NCBI GenBank assembly: GCA_950097015.1
Contig: CATNEN010000038.1
Coordinates: forward strand, 35,240,501 to 35,304,500
Direction: 5' to 3'
From: Macrostomum hystrix
Lineage: Eukaryota > Platyhelminthes > Macrostomidae
DNA length: 64,000 nt
The position numbers and the translations under genes were made by a program. The notes under the pieces are model-generated. The model was not told where the DNA came from. It was given only the letters and a program-made list of their open reading frames with translations, and did not search any database. This document shows positions 1 through 10,268 of this stretch, one piece after another. How positions within the stretch are numbered: the stretch's first letter is position 1; every line of letters begins with the position of its first letter.

Positions 1-615
1 AAGCAGACACCAGGAACAGACAAGCAGACACCTGGAACAGACAAGCAGACACCAGGAACAGACAAGCAGACACCAGGAACAGACAAGCAGATACCTGGAA
101 CAGACAAGCAGACACCAGGAACAGACAAGCAGACACCTGGAACAGACAAGCAGACACCTGGAACAGACAAGCAGACACCTGGAAAAGACAAGCAGACACC
201 AGGAACAGACAAGCAGACACCTGGAACAGACAAGCAGACACCAGGAACAGACAAGCAGACACCAGGAACAGACAAGCAGACACCGGAACAGACAAGCAGA
301 CACCTGGAACAGACAAGCAGACACCTGGAACAGACAAGCAGACACCAGGAACAGACAAGCAGACACCAGGAACAGACAAGCAGACACCAGGAACAGACAA
401 GCAGACACCAGGAACAGACAAGCAGACACCAGGAACAGACAAGCAGACACCAGGAACAGACAAGCAGACACCAGGAACAGACAAGCAGACACCAGGAACA
501 GACAAGCAGACACCGGAACAGACAAGCAGACACCAGGAACAGACAAGCAGACACCAGGAACAGACAAGCAGACACCAGGAACAGACAAGCAGACACCAGG
601 AACAGACAAGCAGTC
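1..615. repeat. Minisatellite, 21-bp unit
   Basis: About 29 head-to-tail copies of a 21-bp unit (AAGCAGACACCAGGAACAGA plus C). The common variant has CTGG for CAGG. Two copies (near 285 and 513) have lost an A or AG and are shorter. The array runs off the left edge, so its true length is unknown. The right end passes abruptly into unique sequence after the last AAGCAG. No gene is attached to it inside the window. Confidence 0.97.
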
Positions 616-947
616 AAACTATATACAAGCGCACCCAATTATTTATTTACTAAATTCTTTCAACTTTAGTCCACAGAAATACGTATTTAGTGAGCTAAGA
701 CAAGTAAGCGAAAAGACAGAACTCTATGAAAACTCAGCTGTGAAAACAGGTCGTTAAGGTTTCGCTTGGACGTTAAGTTTCCTTGGCCCGGCAAAGCACA
801 TTAGTTTTATTTATCAATAATCTGACAGCGCTTAACAAATTACAACAACAAAGAAAATATCATTGCGCGTGGAATCAGGGATTCGGTATCGGGCGAGTCA
901 GCTGTGAGATTCAGGAGTTCAGGAGGCAAGGACATCAGGGAATGTGG

Positions 948-1343
948 TCATCCGAAGCGCATCACATTGGGCCCGTAGCTCGAGCCGCCGCCGCCGCCGC
1001 CGCCACCGCGCTGCTGATGCTCGGCCTGCCTCGCGTGGTGCAGGTTTCTCAGCAGCGGCGAGATGAAGCTGAAGCCGCCGCGCCGTAGCCGCGGCAGCCC
1101 CCAGTCCGCCTGATCATCGCCGTCTTCTTCATCAGAGCTGCTGCTCGACTCGGCCAAGTCTGTGAGAGCGGCCGCCACAGCCAGACAGTCGGCAAAGTCA
1201 ACAGCCGAATGGCGCCAGTGAAACCGGAGGCAGTGATCGGCCGGCGATGCGGACACCGTCGAGGTCGCAGTCGGGGCCGCTGAGCCACAGGCCGGCAGGC
1301 AGCAGATCCCCACAAGGAGCAAAGTGACAGCTGAACGCATCAT
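948..1343 (-). CDS. Small secreted precursor ending in MRFG: candidate FMRFamide-like neuropeptide prohormone
   Basis: 131 codons from the tandem ATG pair at 1343/1340. I chose this start because a signal peptide follows at once (MMRSAVTLLLVGICCLPACG). The open frame extends upstream but that part reads like 5' UTR. After the signal come a Ser-rich/acidic stretch (SSSSSDEEDGDD), a segment GGFSFISPLLRNLHH, a run of eight glycines after an Arg (HQQR), and then the end SSYGPNVMRFG directly before the stop. In neuropeptide precursors a C-terminal Gly donates the amide, so the product would end in NVMRF-amide, cleaved after the upstream Arg. Basis: the sequence shows the signal and the MRFG end; the role is inferred. 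Only one MRFG copy is present and the basic site is a single Arg, not a dibasic pair, so this could also be an unrelated secreted protein. Confidence 0.6.
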   Translation of the reverse strand: MMRSAVTLLLVGICCLPACGSAAPTATSTVSASPADHCLRFHWRHSAVDFADCLAVAAALTDLAESSSSSDEEDGDDQADWGLPRLRRGGFSFISPLLRNLHHARQAEHQQRGGGGGGGGSSYGPNVMRFG

Positions 1344-2069
1344 CCACCTGCTGTGTGACTTCTGCAATCGGGGCTTCCAGATTCCAGGAACTCGGAGCAT
1401 TGTTCTGAAGCCATCGGGCCGACTGACTTTATGGCATATGCGACTCAACGCCCACACGCTTCTCTGCCTTAGTTTCTCTGGGCCCACGCTTTGACGAGAT
1501 CTGATTGGCTATGAAAATTGCATCCTTGAAGCCTTCTTGATTTACAGCCTTCGGTGGATAACACGGTCAGCAGCAGCTTATCGGGTCTGGTTATTGGGCG
1601 CAAGTCAAGGATGTTCTGCAAATTTATTCTTTGCTTGTGTAATTCTCTTGTTGAAACTTTGTCTTCTGACAACTTTTAAAATATAACAGGACATCCTGTT
1701 ATACGAGCCGTATTTCGAATTGAATGTCTCCAAGCACTTTCAGCTGCTTGTTGGAGAGTTAACAAGTCAAATTATTTGTTTAACTGTTAGCCGACGAGGA
1801 AGCTGTTTAATGCAGCCATCTCACCAGTGGATCATGACATCTGCTCATGAAATTTTGTGTCCACAAGGACTAGGAAAAGCTGAAATGATAAGCAAAGTGA
1901 ATATTTTGCATGACCGAGTTGAACATGTGTTTAACAAAACGTTATTTGCGATGGAAAGAGTCAGGACACAAAATGACTCCCTAGTTGCCAATCTTTAACC
2001 CGAAATTTAATTAATAAAAATAATCATAATATCATTTATAGGACTAAATTATTATACCTGCCCAAATTT
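1344..2069. other. Intergenic, no gene seen
   Basis: AT-moderate unique sequence upstream of the secreted precursor. Short open frames on both strands lack domain content or splice support. The promoter of the minus-strand gene is presumably within the first few hundred bases, but I see no clear TATA box. Confidence 0.4.
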
Positions 2070-2158
2070 GGGCCAGATTCATTGGTCCACAGGAGTCAGG
2101 AATCGAACCCATGACCTTCGAGAGTCCGATACTCTGACCACTAGACCACAACCTCTAA
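2070..2158 (-). repeat. tRNA-like SINE head (SINE2-type fragment)
   Basis: Read on the minus strand this has an RNA polymerase III A box (TGGTCTAGTGGTCAGAG) and B box (GGGTTCGATTCCTG) at tRNA spacing. It lacks a fold closed by an acceptor stem, so it is a SINE head and not a working tRNA. It resembles the head of the SINE2 copies at 36.5 and 51.8 kb. Confidence 0.65.
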
Positions 2159-2203
2159 ATTCTTCAATTTTGATAACAGTAGCACCCGTACTATAGACTA
2201 TAG

Positions 2204-2538
2204 AGGGAGGTCGGTGGCAGAGCGGCTATCGCGTTTGCCTCTCGCACCGAGGTCCCTGAGCTCGATTCCACGGCGAGGCCACATTCATTTGGGGCGCAGC
2301 CGCGGAGAGAAGGCTTTGGGGGCTTGTCGTGCAATTTACGCCCTTGAGGGCCAACCTCCAAGGCACAGTTAGAATGTACACTGCCTGACAATGAGAAAGT
2401 CCGGGCAGATGCACACACCCATGTGAGTGTGTGCCGCGTGTGTGCTCAGGAGTCAGCGAAATCCTCGCCGGCAATGGGTCTAGTGTCACCAAATGAGGTG
2501 CCATTGCCCGCAGCCTCCTGCAAATATTATTATTATCA
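2204..2538 (+). mobile_element. SINE1, tRNA-derived, full length, copy 1
   Basis: The head carries an A box (GGTGGCAGAGCGG) and a B-box-like GAGCTCGATTCC, as in tRNA-derived SINEs. A body follows with GGCCACATTCATTTGGGGCGC, CTCCAAGGCACAGT and CCTGACAATGAGAAAGTC. The element ends in a short ATT microsatellite. The same 330-370 bp element recurs at 3.7, 41.4, 45.0, 49.9, 52.7, 54.4 and 57.4 kb in both orientations, which proves it is dispersed. Non-autonomous; it would rely on a LINE for movement (family knowledge). Confidence 0.88.
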
Positions 2539-3159
2539 CGCGTATCAATGCCCACCTTCGAATTACAGAACCTTGAAATTTGTAAATATTTTTGGCAAAT
2601 TAAACTTCAAAATGTGAATTTGAGCACAGAAAATTACAATGTCATTTTTGGGATCCTATAGCGGATCAGTCGAAGGTTGCCTAACATATTTTTTAACTCG
2701 ACCCGGGAAAATCTAATTTTTCAAATTGGATTTTAATGGCTATTTGGGCAGCTTGATAAGACTTTGTCTTCCGGAAAAAAGGCAATTGCAGCAATCTATT
2801 CGATTGATTTGTTGATCTTAAAGGCCTAAGGCCTTCTAGCCTAATTAAGAGAAGTGTGAGTCAGCACGCGAAAAAGATCTCAGTCTCAATTCTCGTTTAT
2901 AACTCTTGTTTCCTTGCTCTGCCGTGATTACTTAGAAGACTCTTCATTTGTTGCTTTGCTTTCTAGTTTCATGCACACACCGACATGCGCCATAAGGGAT
3001 GGTCACATTCGTTTTTTGTCAGAAAATAAAACAAAAAGAATGTTGATTGTTTTTTCATCAAATTTTTATAAGAACAATAATTTATAATTTCAGCTCCGAT
3101 TGGGTCAGATGTGCAGCGGACGGTACAGCCGCAGCTAATGCGCTGCTTAAGGCTGCTGA
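2539..3159. other. Intergenic, no gene seen
   Basis: AT-rich unique sequence with stops in all frames. I see no gene, array or recognised repeat. Confidence 0.4.
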
Positions 3160-3290
3160 CGGCTGTTCAGTCCATGGACTGGGGGGACGCCACACCCACC
3201 CTCAACTACCCCAGCTGATGCTGGCACCCATTTAACAGCGGGTTGAACTGAAGCAATGCAGAGTTAAGTGTCTTGCTTGAGTACACAATT
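3160..3290 (-). mobile_element. SINE2, 3' part only
   Basis: Matches the body and tail of the SINE2 copies at 36.5 and 51.8 kb: GCTGTTCAGTCCATGGACTG at one end, then CATTTAACAGC and TGCAGAGTTAAGTGTCTTGC. The tRNA-like head is missing, so the copy is truncated or decayed at its 5' end. Nothing else is recognised up to 3575. Confidence 0.75.
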
Positions 3291-3574
3291 AATAATTTAT
3301 AAATAGAATTTAGTAAATCCCCGTAAACTATTAAAACTAAAAAACTAATAGTAAAACTAAGGGGTTAGCAAAATATTATTACGTAAAACGTTTTTTAACC
3401 TCAAACGACAGAAAGAAAGAAAATCTTAACATGTATAAACTCGCATTGTGCTGATGCACAACAATCGCAAATCCAAAACATTTATTTGGATTTGAATTAG
3501 CGAGATCCATCGGAAAATGAATTTAATCTAGAAGAGTAAAACAAAAAATATGGTTTTGAAAGACCATGAAGGTA

Positions 3575-3705
3575 TTTCTAATTCCTACGAATTGGCATCG
3601 CTGAGATATTAAATGATTCTCGTTGAGGTGTCTGGCGACAAGTACCACCAATTAATATAGGCATAATTTTTCTGCTCACAAAATTTCACATTGTAACCAT
3701 GTCCG
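3575..3705. repeat. R3 dispersed repeat, left part (split by a SINE)
   Basis: Matches R3 copies elsewhere: GAGATATTAAATGATTCTCG then GGTGTCTGGCGACAAG, and TTTTCTGCTCACAAAATTT, as in 41.13-41.38, 37.97-38.12 and 47.8-48.06 kb. It continues beyond the SINE1 at 3706-4078 as CATGTCGGCTATCATTGCC and ACCGATATGGATTCGCCAT (to about 4160), which matches the other arm of R3 at 47.7-47.8 kb. Confidence 0.65.
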
Positions 3706-4078
3706 CTAATAATGATAATAATAATTGCAGGAGGGCTGCGGGCAGTGGCACATCATGTGGTGACACTAGACCCGCAGCCAGCGAGGACGCAGTTCTGCCC
3801 ATTTCGCTGACTCCTGAGAACACACGCACACAGATACCGTACGCAGGCACACGCTTACACAGGTGTGTACATCTACCCTGACTTTCTCATCGTCAGGCAG
3901 TGTACACTCTCACTGTGCTTGGAGGTTGGCCCTCAAGGGCGTAAATTGCACGACAAGCCCCCAAGCCTTCTCTCCGCGGCTGCGCCCCAAATAAATGTGG
4001 CCTCGCCGTGGAATCGAACTTAGGGACCTTGGTGCGAGGGGCAAACGCGTTAATCGCTCTGCCACCCACCCCCGTCAA
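3706..4078 (-). mobile_element. SINE1, copy 2, inserted in R3 with a target-site duplication
   Basis: Same element as at 2204 in the opposite orientation: (TAA)n tail at the left, then TGCAGGAGGGCTGCGGGCAG, GACTTTCTCATCGTCAGGCA and the tRNA-like head at the right (GCTCTGCCACCC). AACCATGTCCGCT lies just left of the element and AACCATGTCGGCT just right of it. This near-perfect 13-bp duplication is expected from target-primed insertion. Confidence 0.88.
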
Positions 4079-4169
4079 CCATGTCGGCTATCATTGCCGA
4101 CTATTTTGGATTAATTAAATAGTTCTTTTTTCATTTTTAACCGATATGGATTCGCCATAGGTCATTCAA

Positions 4170-4725
4170 ATCGACGCATGACTGCCGTAGCAAAACAAAA
4201 ATGAAACTAATGCAAATAAATTAAAAACAGTAGCTACATTTTCATTTTTCTATTCAATTTCTATTCCGATTGTGTCCTAAGGAATGTCGTAGAAACGCTA
4301 AATTGTAGATGAAGTACAAAATCGCTTATTTTTTGCGATAGAAATACGAGTAAATTCATGCCAACCATTGTACTATGAGTAAACTGCAAGTGTATACAGA
4401 AAATGCAACTCAGATTTACTTCTCTTAAAAACGTATCAACCTTCCTAATAATTTTCTTCGTTGAAATCAGATTTTTTTTTGATTTTTTTCCATCCTATTA
4501 TTCGTAGGGTATAGTACCGCTTTGATGCGAGTAATTCTAGCTTCACATTAAGTAACACGCCTTTACTGAGTTTCCTAGAAAAATAAGATCCATTCAGTCT
4601 CATTTAGTGTCAACAAATTCTGTAATGCTAAGGAACATTTTTTATTCTCAGCTTTCAAAATGTAGTGAATTTAGAGTTTTCTCACGTACCACAACTGCTG
4701 GCCACACTTCATGCTCAGTTTATGC
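4170..4725. other. Intergenic, no gene seen
   Basis: AT-rich unique sequence between R3 and the 18-bp array. No supported gene or RNA. Confidence 0.35.
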
Positions 4726-7058
4726 AAACCCTGCATCTCTCACACACCCTGCATCCCTCACACACCCTGCATCCCTCACACACCCTGCATCCCTCCCACA
4801 CCCTGCATCCCTCCCACACCCTGCATCTCTCACACACCCTGCATCCCTCCCACACCCTGCATCTCTCACACACCCTGCATCCCTCCCACACCCTGCATCT
4901 CTCACACACCCTGCATCCCTCCCACACCCTGCATCTCTCACACACCCTGCATCCCTCCCACACCCTGCATCCCTCACACACCCTGCATCCCTCACACACC
5001 CTGCATCCCTCACACACCCTGCATCCCTCCCACACCCTGCATCTCTCACACACCCTGCATCCCTCCCACACCCTGCATCTCTCACACACCCTGCATCCCT
5101 CCCACACCCTGCATCCCTCACACACCCTGCATCCCTCCCACACCCTGCATCTCTCACACACCCTGCATCTCTCACACACCCTGCATCTCTCACACACCCT
5201 GCATCCCTCCCACACCCTGCATCCCTCCCACACCCTGCATCTCTCACACACCCTGCATCCCTCCCACACCCTGCATCTCTCACACACCCTGCATCCCTCC
5301 CACACCCTGCATCTCTCACACACCCTGCATCCCTCCCACACCCTGCATCTCTCACACACCCTGCATCCCTCACACACCCTGCATCCCTCACACACCCTGC
5401 ATCTCTCACACACCCTGCATCTTTCCCACACCCTGCATCTCTCACACACCCTGCATCCCTCCCACACCCTGCATCTCTCACACACCCTGCATCTCTCACA
5501 CACCCTGCATCCCTCACACACCCTGCATCCCTCACACACCCTGCATCCCTCCCAAACCCTGCATTTCTCACAAACCCTGCATCCCTCCCACACCCTGCAT
5601 CCCTCCCACACCCTGCATCCCTCACACACCCTGCATCCCTCACACACCCTGCATCCCTCCCACACCCTGCATCTCTCACACACCCTGCATCCCTCCCACA
5701 CCCTGCATCTCTCACACACCCTGCATCCCTCCCACACCCTGCATCTCTCACACACCCTGCATCCCTCCCACACCCTGCATCTCTCACACACCCTGCATCC
5801 CTCCCACACCCTGCATCCCTCACACACCCTGCATCCCTCCCACACCCTGCATCTCTCACACACCCTGCATCTCTCACACACCCTGCATCCCTCACACACC
5901 CTGCATCTCTCACACACCCTGCATCCCTCCCACACCCTGCATCTCTCACACACCCTGCATCCCTCCCACACCCTGCATCTCTCACACACCCTGCATCCCT
6001 CCCACACCCTGCATCTCTCACACACCCTGCATCCCTCCCACACCCTGCATCTCTCACACACCCTGCATCCCTCACACACCCTGCATCCCTCCCAAACCCT
6101 GCATTTCTCACAAACCCTGCATCCCTCCCACACCCTGCATCCCTCCCACACCCTGCATCCCTCACACACCCTGCATCCCTCACACACCCTGCATCCCTCC
6201 CACACCCTGCATCTCTCACACACCCTGCATCCCTCCCACACCCTGCATCTCTCACACACCCTGCATCCCTCCCACACCCTACATCTCTCACACACCCTGC
6301 ATCTTTCCCACACCCTGCATCTCTCACACACCCTGCATCCCTCCCACACCCTGCATCTCTCACACACCCTGCATCCCTCCCACACCCTGCATCTCTCACA
6401 CACCCTGCATCTCTCACACACCCTGCATCCCTCACACACCCTGCATCTCTCACACACCCTGCATCCCTCCCACACCCTGCATCTCTCACACACCCTGCAT
6501 CCCTCCCACACCCTGCATCTCTCACACACCCTGCATCCCTCCCACACCCTGCATCTCTCACACACCCTGCATCCCTCCCACACCCTGCATCTCTCACACA
6601 CCCTGCATCCCTCACACACCCTGCATCCCTCACACACCCTGCATCTCTCACACACCCTGCATCTTTCCCACACCCTGCATCTCTCACACACCCTGCATCC
6701 CTCCCACACCCTGCATCTCTCACACACCCTGCATCTCTCACACACCCTGCATCTCTCACACACCCTGCATCCCTCCCACACCCTGCATCCCTCACACACT
6801 CTGCATCCCTCACACACCCTGCATCTCTCCTACACCGTGCATCTCTCCAACACCCTGCATCTCTCCTACACCCTGCATCTCTCCTACACCGTGCATCTCT
6901 CCTACACCCTGCATCTCTCCTTCACCCTGCATCTCTCCTACACCCTGCATCTCTCCTACACCCTGCATCTCTCCCACACCCTGCATCTCTCCCACACCCT
7001 GCATCTCTCCCACACCCTGCATCTCTCCCACACCCTGCATCTCTCACACACCCGGTAT
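4726..7058. repeat. Minisatellite, 18-bp unit, about 130 copies
   Basis: Head-to-tail copies of an 18-bp unit (CCCTGCATCCCTCACACA) with two main variable sites (TCC/TCT and CACACA/CCCACA). From about 6825 the units become CTCTCCTACACCCTGCAT and then CTCTCCCACACC. Because 18 is a multiple of three and the unit has no stop, several frames stay open on both strands across the whole array (up to 842 codons of HPASLT). I regard these as artefacts. A rare double variant (CCCAAACCCTGCATTTCTCA) occurs at 5551 and 6091, exactly 540 bp apart. Confidence 0.98.
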
Positions 7059-7059
7059 C

Positions 7060-7734
7060 GCTTCTTCCCAACATCTCTCTTAACTTGCTTTCTCTAATGT
7101 TTTCTCTTTGCATGATCCGCCCTTTATCTATCTGACCCTGCATCTTAGATTCCCCATCTGAGCTAGTAGATCAAGGCTATCTATTTAGAAGCTACTCACT
7201 CAAAGTATAAAAAATCTACCAAGCAGGGAACAGCGCAGGAGGCTTTGGCACCAAAAAACACGAGCGTGCAAACTATTTGGCAGTGTACTATTGTCCAGAG
7301 ACAAGAATAAAAAAAGTCCACTCAGCGGTTAGATTCAAACGGCACCGGAAGCAGAGACTCACAGACTCCCTGGAGGAAGCCAAACTCACGCACAACATTG
7401 ACTAGACTGAGATCACTTGAAAAAAACGTCAGCTTAATGCCACAATGTGTGAGCCCATGTAAACATAAATACCAAAATTTCAGGGCCAGACCCTGAGCTG
7501 TGTGCTTGACCTGGAGATGCTTAGCTGAGCAGAAATAACTTTTAAGCCACTTCTTCCTATGTACGACGGCATTAGATTAGTTTATTAGGACGATATGTAT
7601 AGAAAAATATTTATGCATGATGTAAGTGGTGTAGCGGTCAGATTTCATCCCATCTCATCTTCGAATATTCATCTCACCCCTATGCATCTATGATTCTTGA
7701 TTGAGTAGTGAATGGTTCCAAATGGAATGTTTCT
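7060..7734. other. Unique spacer between two arrays, no gene seen
   Basis: No supported gene. A pyrimidine-rich stretch at 7645-7690 resembles the one at 55.78-55.93 kb. Confidence 0.35.
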
Positions 7735-8705
7735 TATGGAGTGTTCTATGGTTCTTAATGGAGTGGTCTATGGTTCTTAATGGAGTGGTCTATGGTTCTT
7801 AATGGAGTGTTCTATGGTTCTTAATGGAGTGTTCTATGGTTCTTAATGGAGTGGTCTATGGTTCTTAATGGAGTGGTCTATGGTTCTTAATGGAGTGGTC
7901 TATGGTTCTTAATGGATTGGTATTTGATTCTTAATGGAGTGGTCTATGGTTCTTAATGGAGTGGTCTATGGTTCTAATGGAGTGGTCTATGGTTCTTAAT
8001 GGAGTGGTCTATGGTTCTTAATGGATTGGTCTATGGTTCTTAATGGAGTGGTCTTTGGTTCTTAATGGAGTGGTCTATGGTTCTTAATGGAGTGGTCTTT
8101 GGTTCTTAATGGAGTGGTCTATGGTTCTTTATGGAGTGGTCTATGATTCTTAATGGATTGGTATTTGATTCTTAATGGAGTGGTCTATGGTTCTTAATGG
8201 ATTGGTATTTGATTCTTAATGGAGTGGTCTATGGTTCTTAATGGAGTGGTCTATGGTTCTAATGGAGTGGTCTATGGTTCTTAATGGAGTGGTCTTTGGT
8301 TCTTAATGGAGTGGTCTATGGTTATTAATGGAGTGGTCTATGGTTCTTAATGGATTGGTCTATGGTTATTAATGGAGTGGTCTATGGTTCTTAATGGATT
8401 GGTCTATGCAGTTCTTAATGGATTGGTCTATGCAGTTCTTAATGGAGTGGTCTATGGTTCTTAATGGAGTGGTCTATGGTTCTTAATGGATTGGTCTATG
8501 GTTCTTAATGGATTGGTCTATGGTTCTTAATGGATTGGTCTATGGTTCTTAATGGATTGGTCTATGGTTCTTAATGGATTGGTCTATGGTTCTTAATGGA
8601 TTGGTCTATGGTTTTTAATGGATTGGTATTTGGTTCTTAATGGAGTGGTCTATGGTTAATAATGGAGTGGTCTATGGTTCTTAATGGATTGGTATTTGGT
8701 TCTTG
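7735..8705. repeat. Minisatellite, 22-bp unit
   Basis: About 44 copies of a 22-bp unit (core GGAGTGGTCTATGGTTCTTA). The main variants are GATTGG for GAGTGG and TATTTGATTC for TCTATGGTTC. Single-base length variants occur at 7976, 8262 and 8408. Variants cluster in blocks (for example a run of GATTGG units at 8480-8620), which indicates local duplication. The unit is not a multiple of three and no gene is attached. Confidence 0.97.
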
Positions 8706-8744
8706 GTTAAAACCAATTAAAAAGATAAAACAAATAAGCACAAT

Positions 8745-8855
8745 TAATAGTAGAGTGCCTCGTGCCTTGTTTAAGGACACAAACTGTTTACTTCGCTCTA
8801 AGATTCGAACTCCTGATCTCTCGTTCAAGAAATCGAATTTCTAACTACTGTCATA
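8745..8855 (-). repeat. Decayed tRNA-like SINE fragment
   Basis: On the plus strand AAGATTCGAACTCCTGATCT followed by a possible complement of an A box, preceded by TTTAAGGACACAAACTGTTT, which matches the SINE2 body. It is too diverged to assign with certainty. Confidence 0.4.
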
Positions 8856-9320
8856 AGAAAGGCACTCAATGACCTAATTATTAACCAAATTATGCAGGCG
8901 ACTGTATCCACGGCATACAATATTAGCATTATAACAGCAAAAACAAAAGCAGCAGCAGTCGCGGACTTCCTGGCCTGTGATTGGCTGATTCTAAGAACGC
9001 TCAGAGTCGCCGTCGCCGTCGGTGCAAGGTGTGGAGGGCCGCCTGCCTACACGGACTCTCGGCGCCTCGGGTCAGACTGGAATGGAGTGCAGATTGGGGA
9101 AACGGTCCACCCAAGGGAGGAGGCGCATCTGATGGGATCACATGTGTGAGAAAAGTAGCCGTAAGCCGAATGGAAGGAGGGGAATCGGCGGACGCTGGGG
9201 TGGGGATCATTTAGCCCCGAGGCCGATGGGAAGTGGAAATAAAGGGGGAGCGGCAAAGGAACCGGCCGAGAAGATGCGCTGAGATTGTCCCATGAGCACA
9301 GGACTCAAATTGCGAATATC
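8856..9320. other. Upstream region of the two-membrane-segment gene
   Basis: GC-richer than its surroundings (9000-9290), with GA-rich tracts. It probably contains the promoter and 5' UTR of the gene starting at 9321. I see no clear TATA box. Confidence 0.35.
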
Positions 9321-10192
9321 ATGAAGACAGCGGTGAGTCAGCAGTCGTGTGCGGATAGGAGCAATATACTCAACAACGGCAGCAGCAGCAGCAGCCGAGT
9401 CAACTTAGTCGACTGCGAAGTACCTCCGACTCAACAGGCAAGGGTGAGCAGGCTTGAGTATAGATTGCTTCTAGGATGAGCAGGCTTGAGTATAGATTGC
9501 TTCTAGGATGAGCAGGCTTGAGTATAGATTGCTTCTAGGATGAGCAGGCTTGAGTATAGATTGCTTCTAGGATGAGCAGGCTTGAGTATAGATTGCTTCT
9601 AGGATGAGCAGGCTTGAGTATAGATTGGTTCTAGGATGAGCAGGCTTGAGTATAGATTGGTTCTAGGCTGAGCAGGCTTGAGTATAGATTGAGTATAGAT
9701 AGAGGCTGAGCAGACTCGAGTAATGACTGTACTCAAATCGCAAACAATCACCAGGAGCAGTCAGTCTCAAACGTAGCCAAGATTCGAGCCCGGCTGCTCA
9801 GTTTGAGCTGCTTGAGCATTCAGCCTGGCGAGCTGCAACGGCTGAACGAGACAGACAGTCAGGAACTGCTAATCGCGCGCCGCTACATCTGGATCTGCCT
9901 GACCTCCCTGGCGCTCCTGGTGGCCACGGCGATGGTCCTGAAGCCGCATCAGTTTCCTGGGTTCCCAATTCACCCGTCGGTGCTGCTGCTGACTTTGCCA
10001 GCCGCTGTCTGCATCCTGGGCGCCTGCACCGGCTGCTGCCTCCGTGCTAGAGTTTTTACCCGACTTCGCCGACGAACCAGAAGATGCGGCGAGTTGCCCG
10101 ACTTGGCTGACGGCTATTCGCTGCAGGGTGTGCAGCCGCACCAGCGGCTTCTGGTGGCTCAGAACACCATCGAGAGCCTGGCTGATGCCTGA
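9321..10192 (+). CDS. Uncharacterised protein with two membrane segments, two exons
   Basis: Exon 1 is 9321-9443 and exon 2 is 9755-10192. The donor is AGG|GTGAGC and the acceptor ATCACCAG|GAG; both are phase 0 and give 186 residues. Exon 1 encodes a hydrophilic start (MKTAVSQQSCADRSN, then a Ser run). Exon 2 carries two hydrophobic segments, YIWICLTSLALLVATAMVL and VLLLTLPAAVCILGACTGCCL, separated by a short Pro-containing loop, then an Arg-rich stretch and a polar tail ending ESLADA. A small membrane protein with both ends on the same side is likely. I recognise no family. The intron is almost entirely a 32-bp minisatellite that starts at its first base, and a 21-bp array begins about 76 bp after the stop. 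Poly(A) signal AATAAA at 10971. Confidence 0.7.
9444..9715 (+). repeat. Intronic minisatellite, 32-bp unit, starting at intron base +1
   Basis: About eight copies. The first unit begins with the splice donor itself (GTGAGCAGGCTTGAGTATAG...). The next copies begin ATGAGCAGGCTTGAG and are otherwise the same, so the only change is G to A at the position of intron base +1. Copies from 9604 on gain further changes (GGTTC for GCTTC, CTGAGC for ATGAGC), and the last ones near the acceptor are irregular. Confidence 0.93.
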
Positions 10193-10268
10193 CTGACCAG
10201 AAACCACGGAATCATCAGGACTTCAAGCTGATGAGGACCTCAGGAGACTCACTGATAGCGGAAACCTG

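Noticed and set aside
2070-2158. A functional tRNA gene
   Set aside because: The A and B boxes are present but the acceptor stem and a proper anticodon arm are not, and related sequences are dispersed SINE heads.
4607-7135. 842-codon open frame of HPASLT repeats (and four other long frames on both strands)
   Set aside because: It follows from a stop-free 18-bp unit. Five frames are open at once, there is no domain, and no splice or promoter context supports translation.
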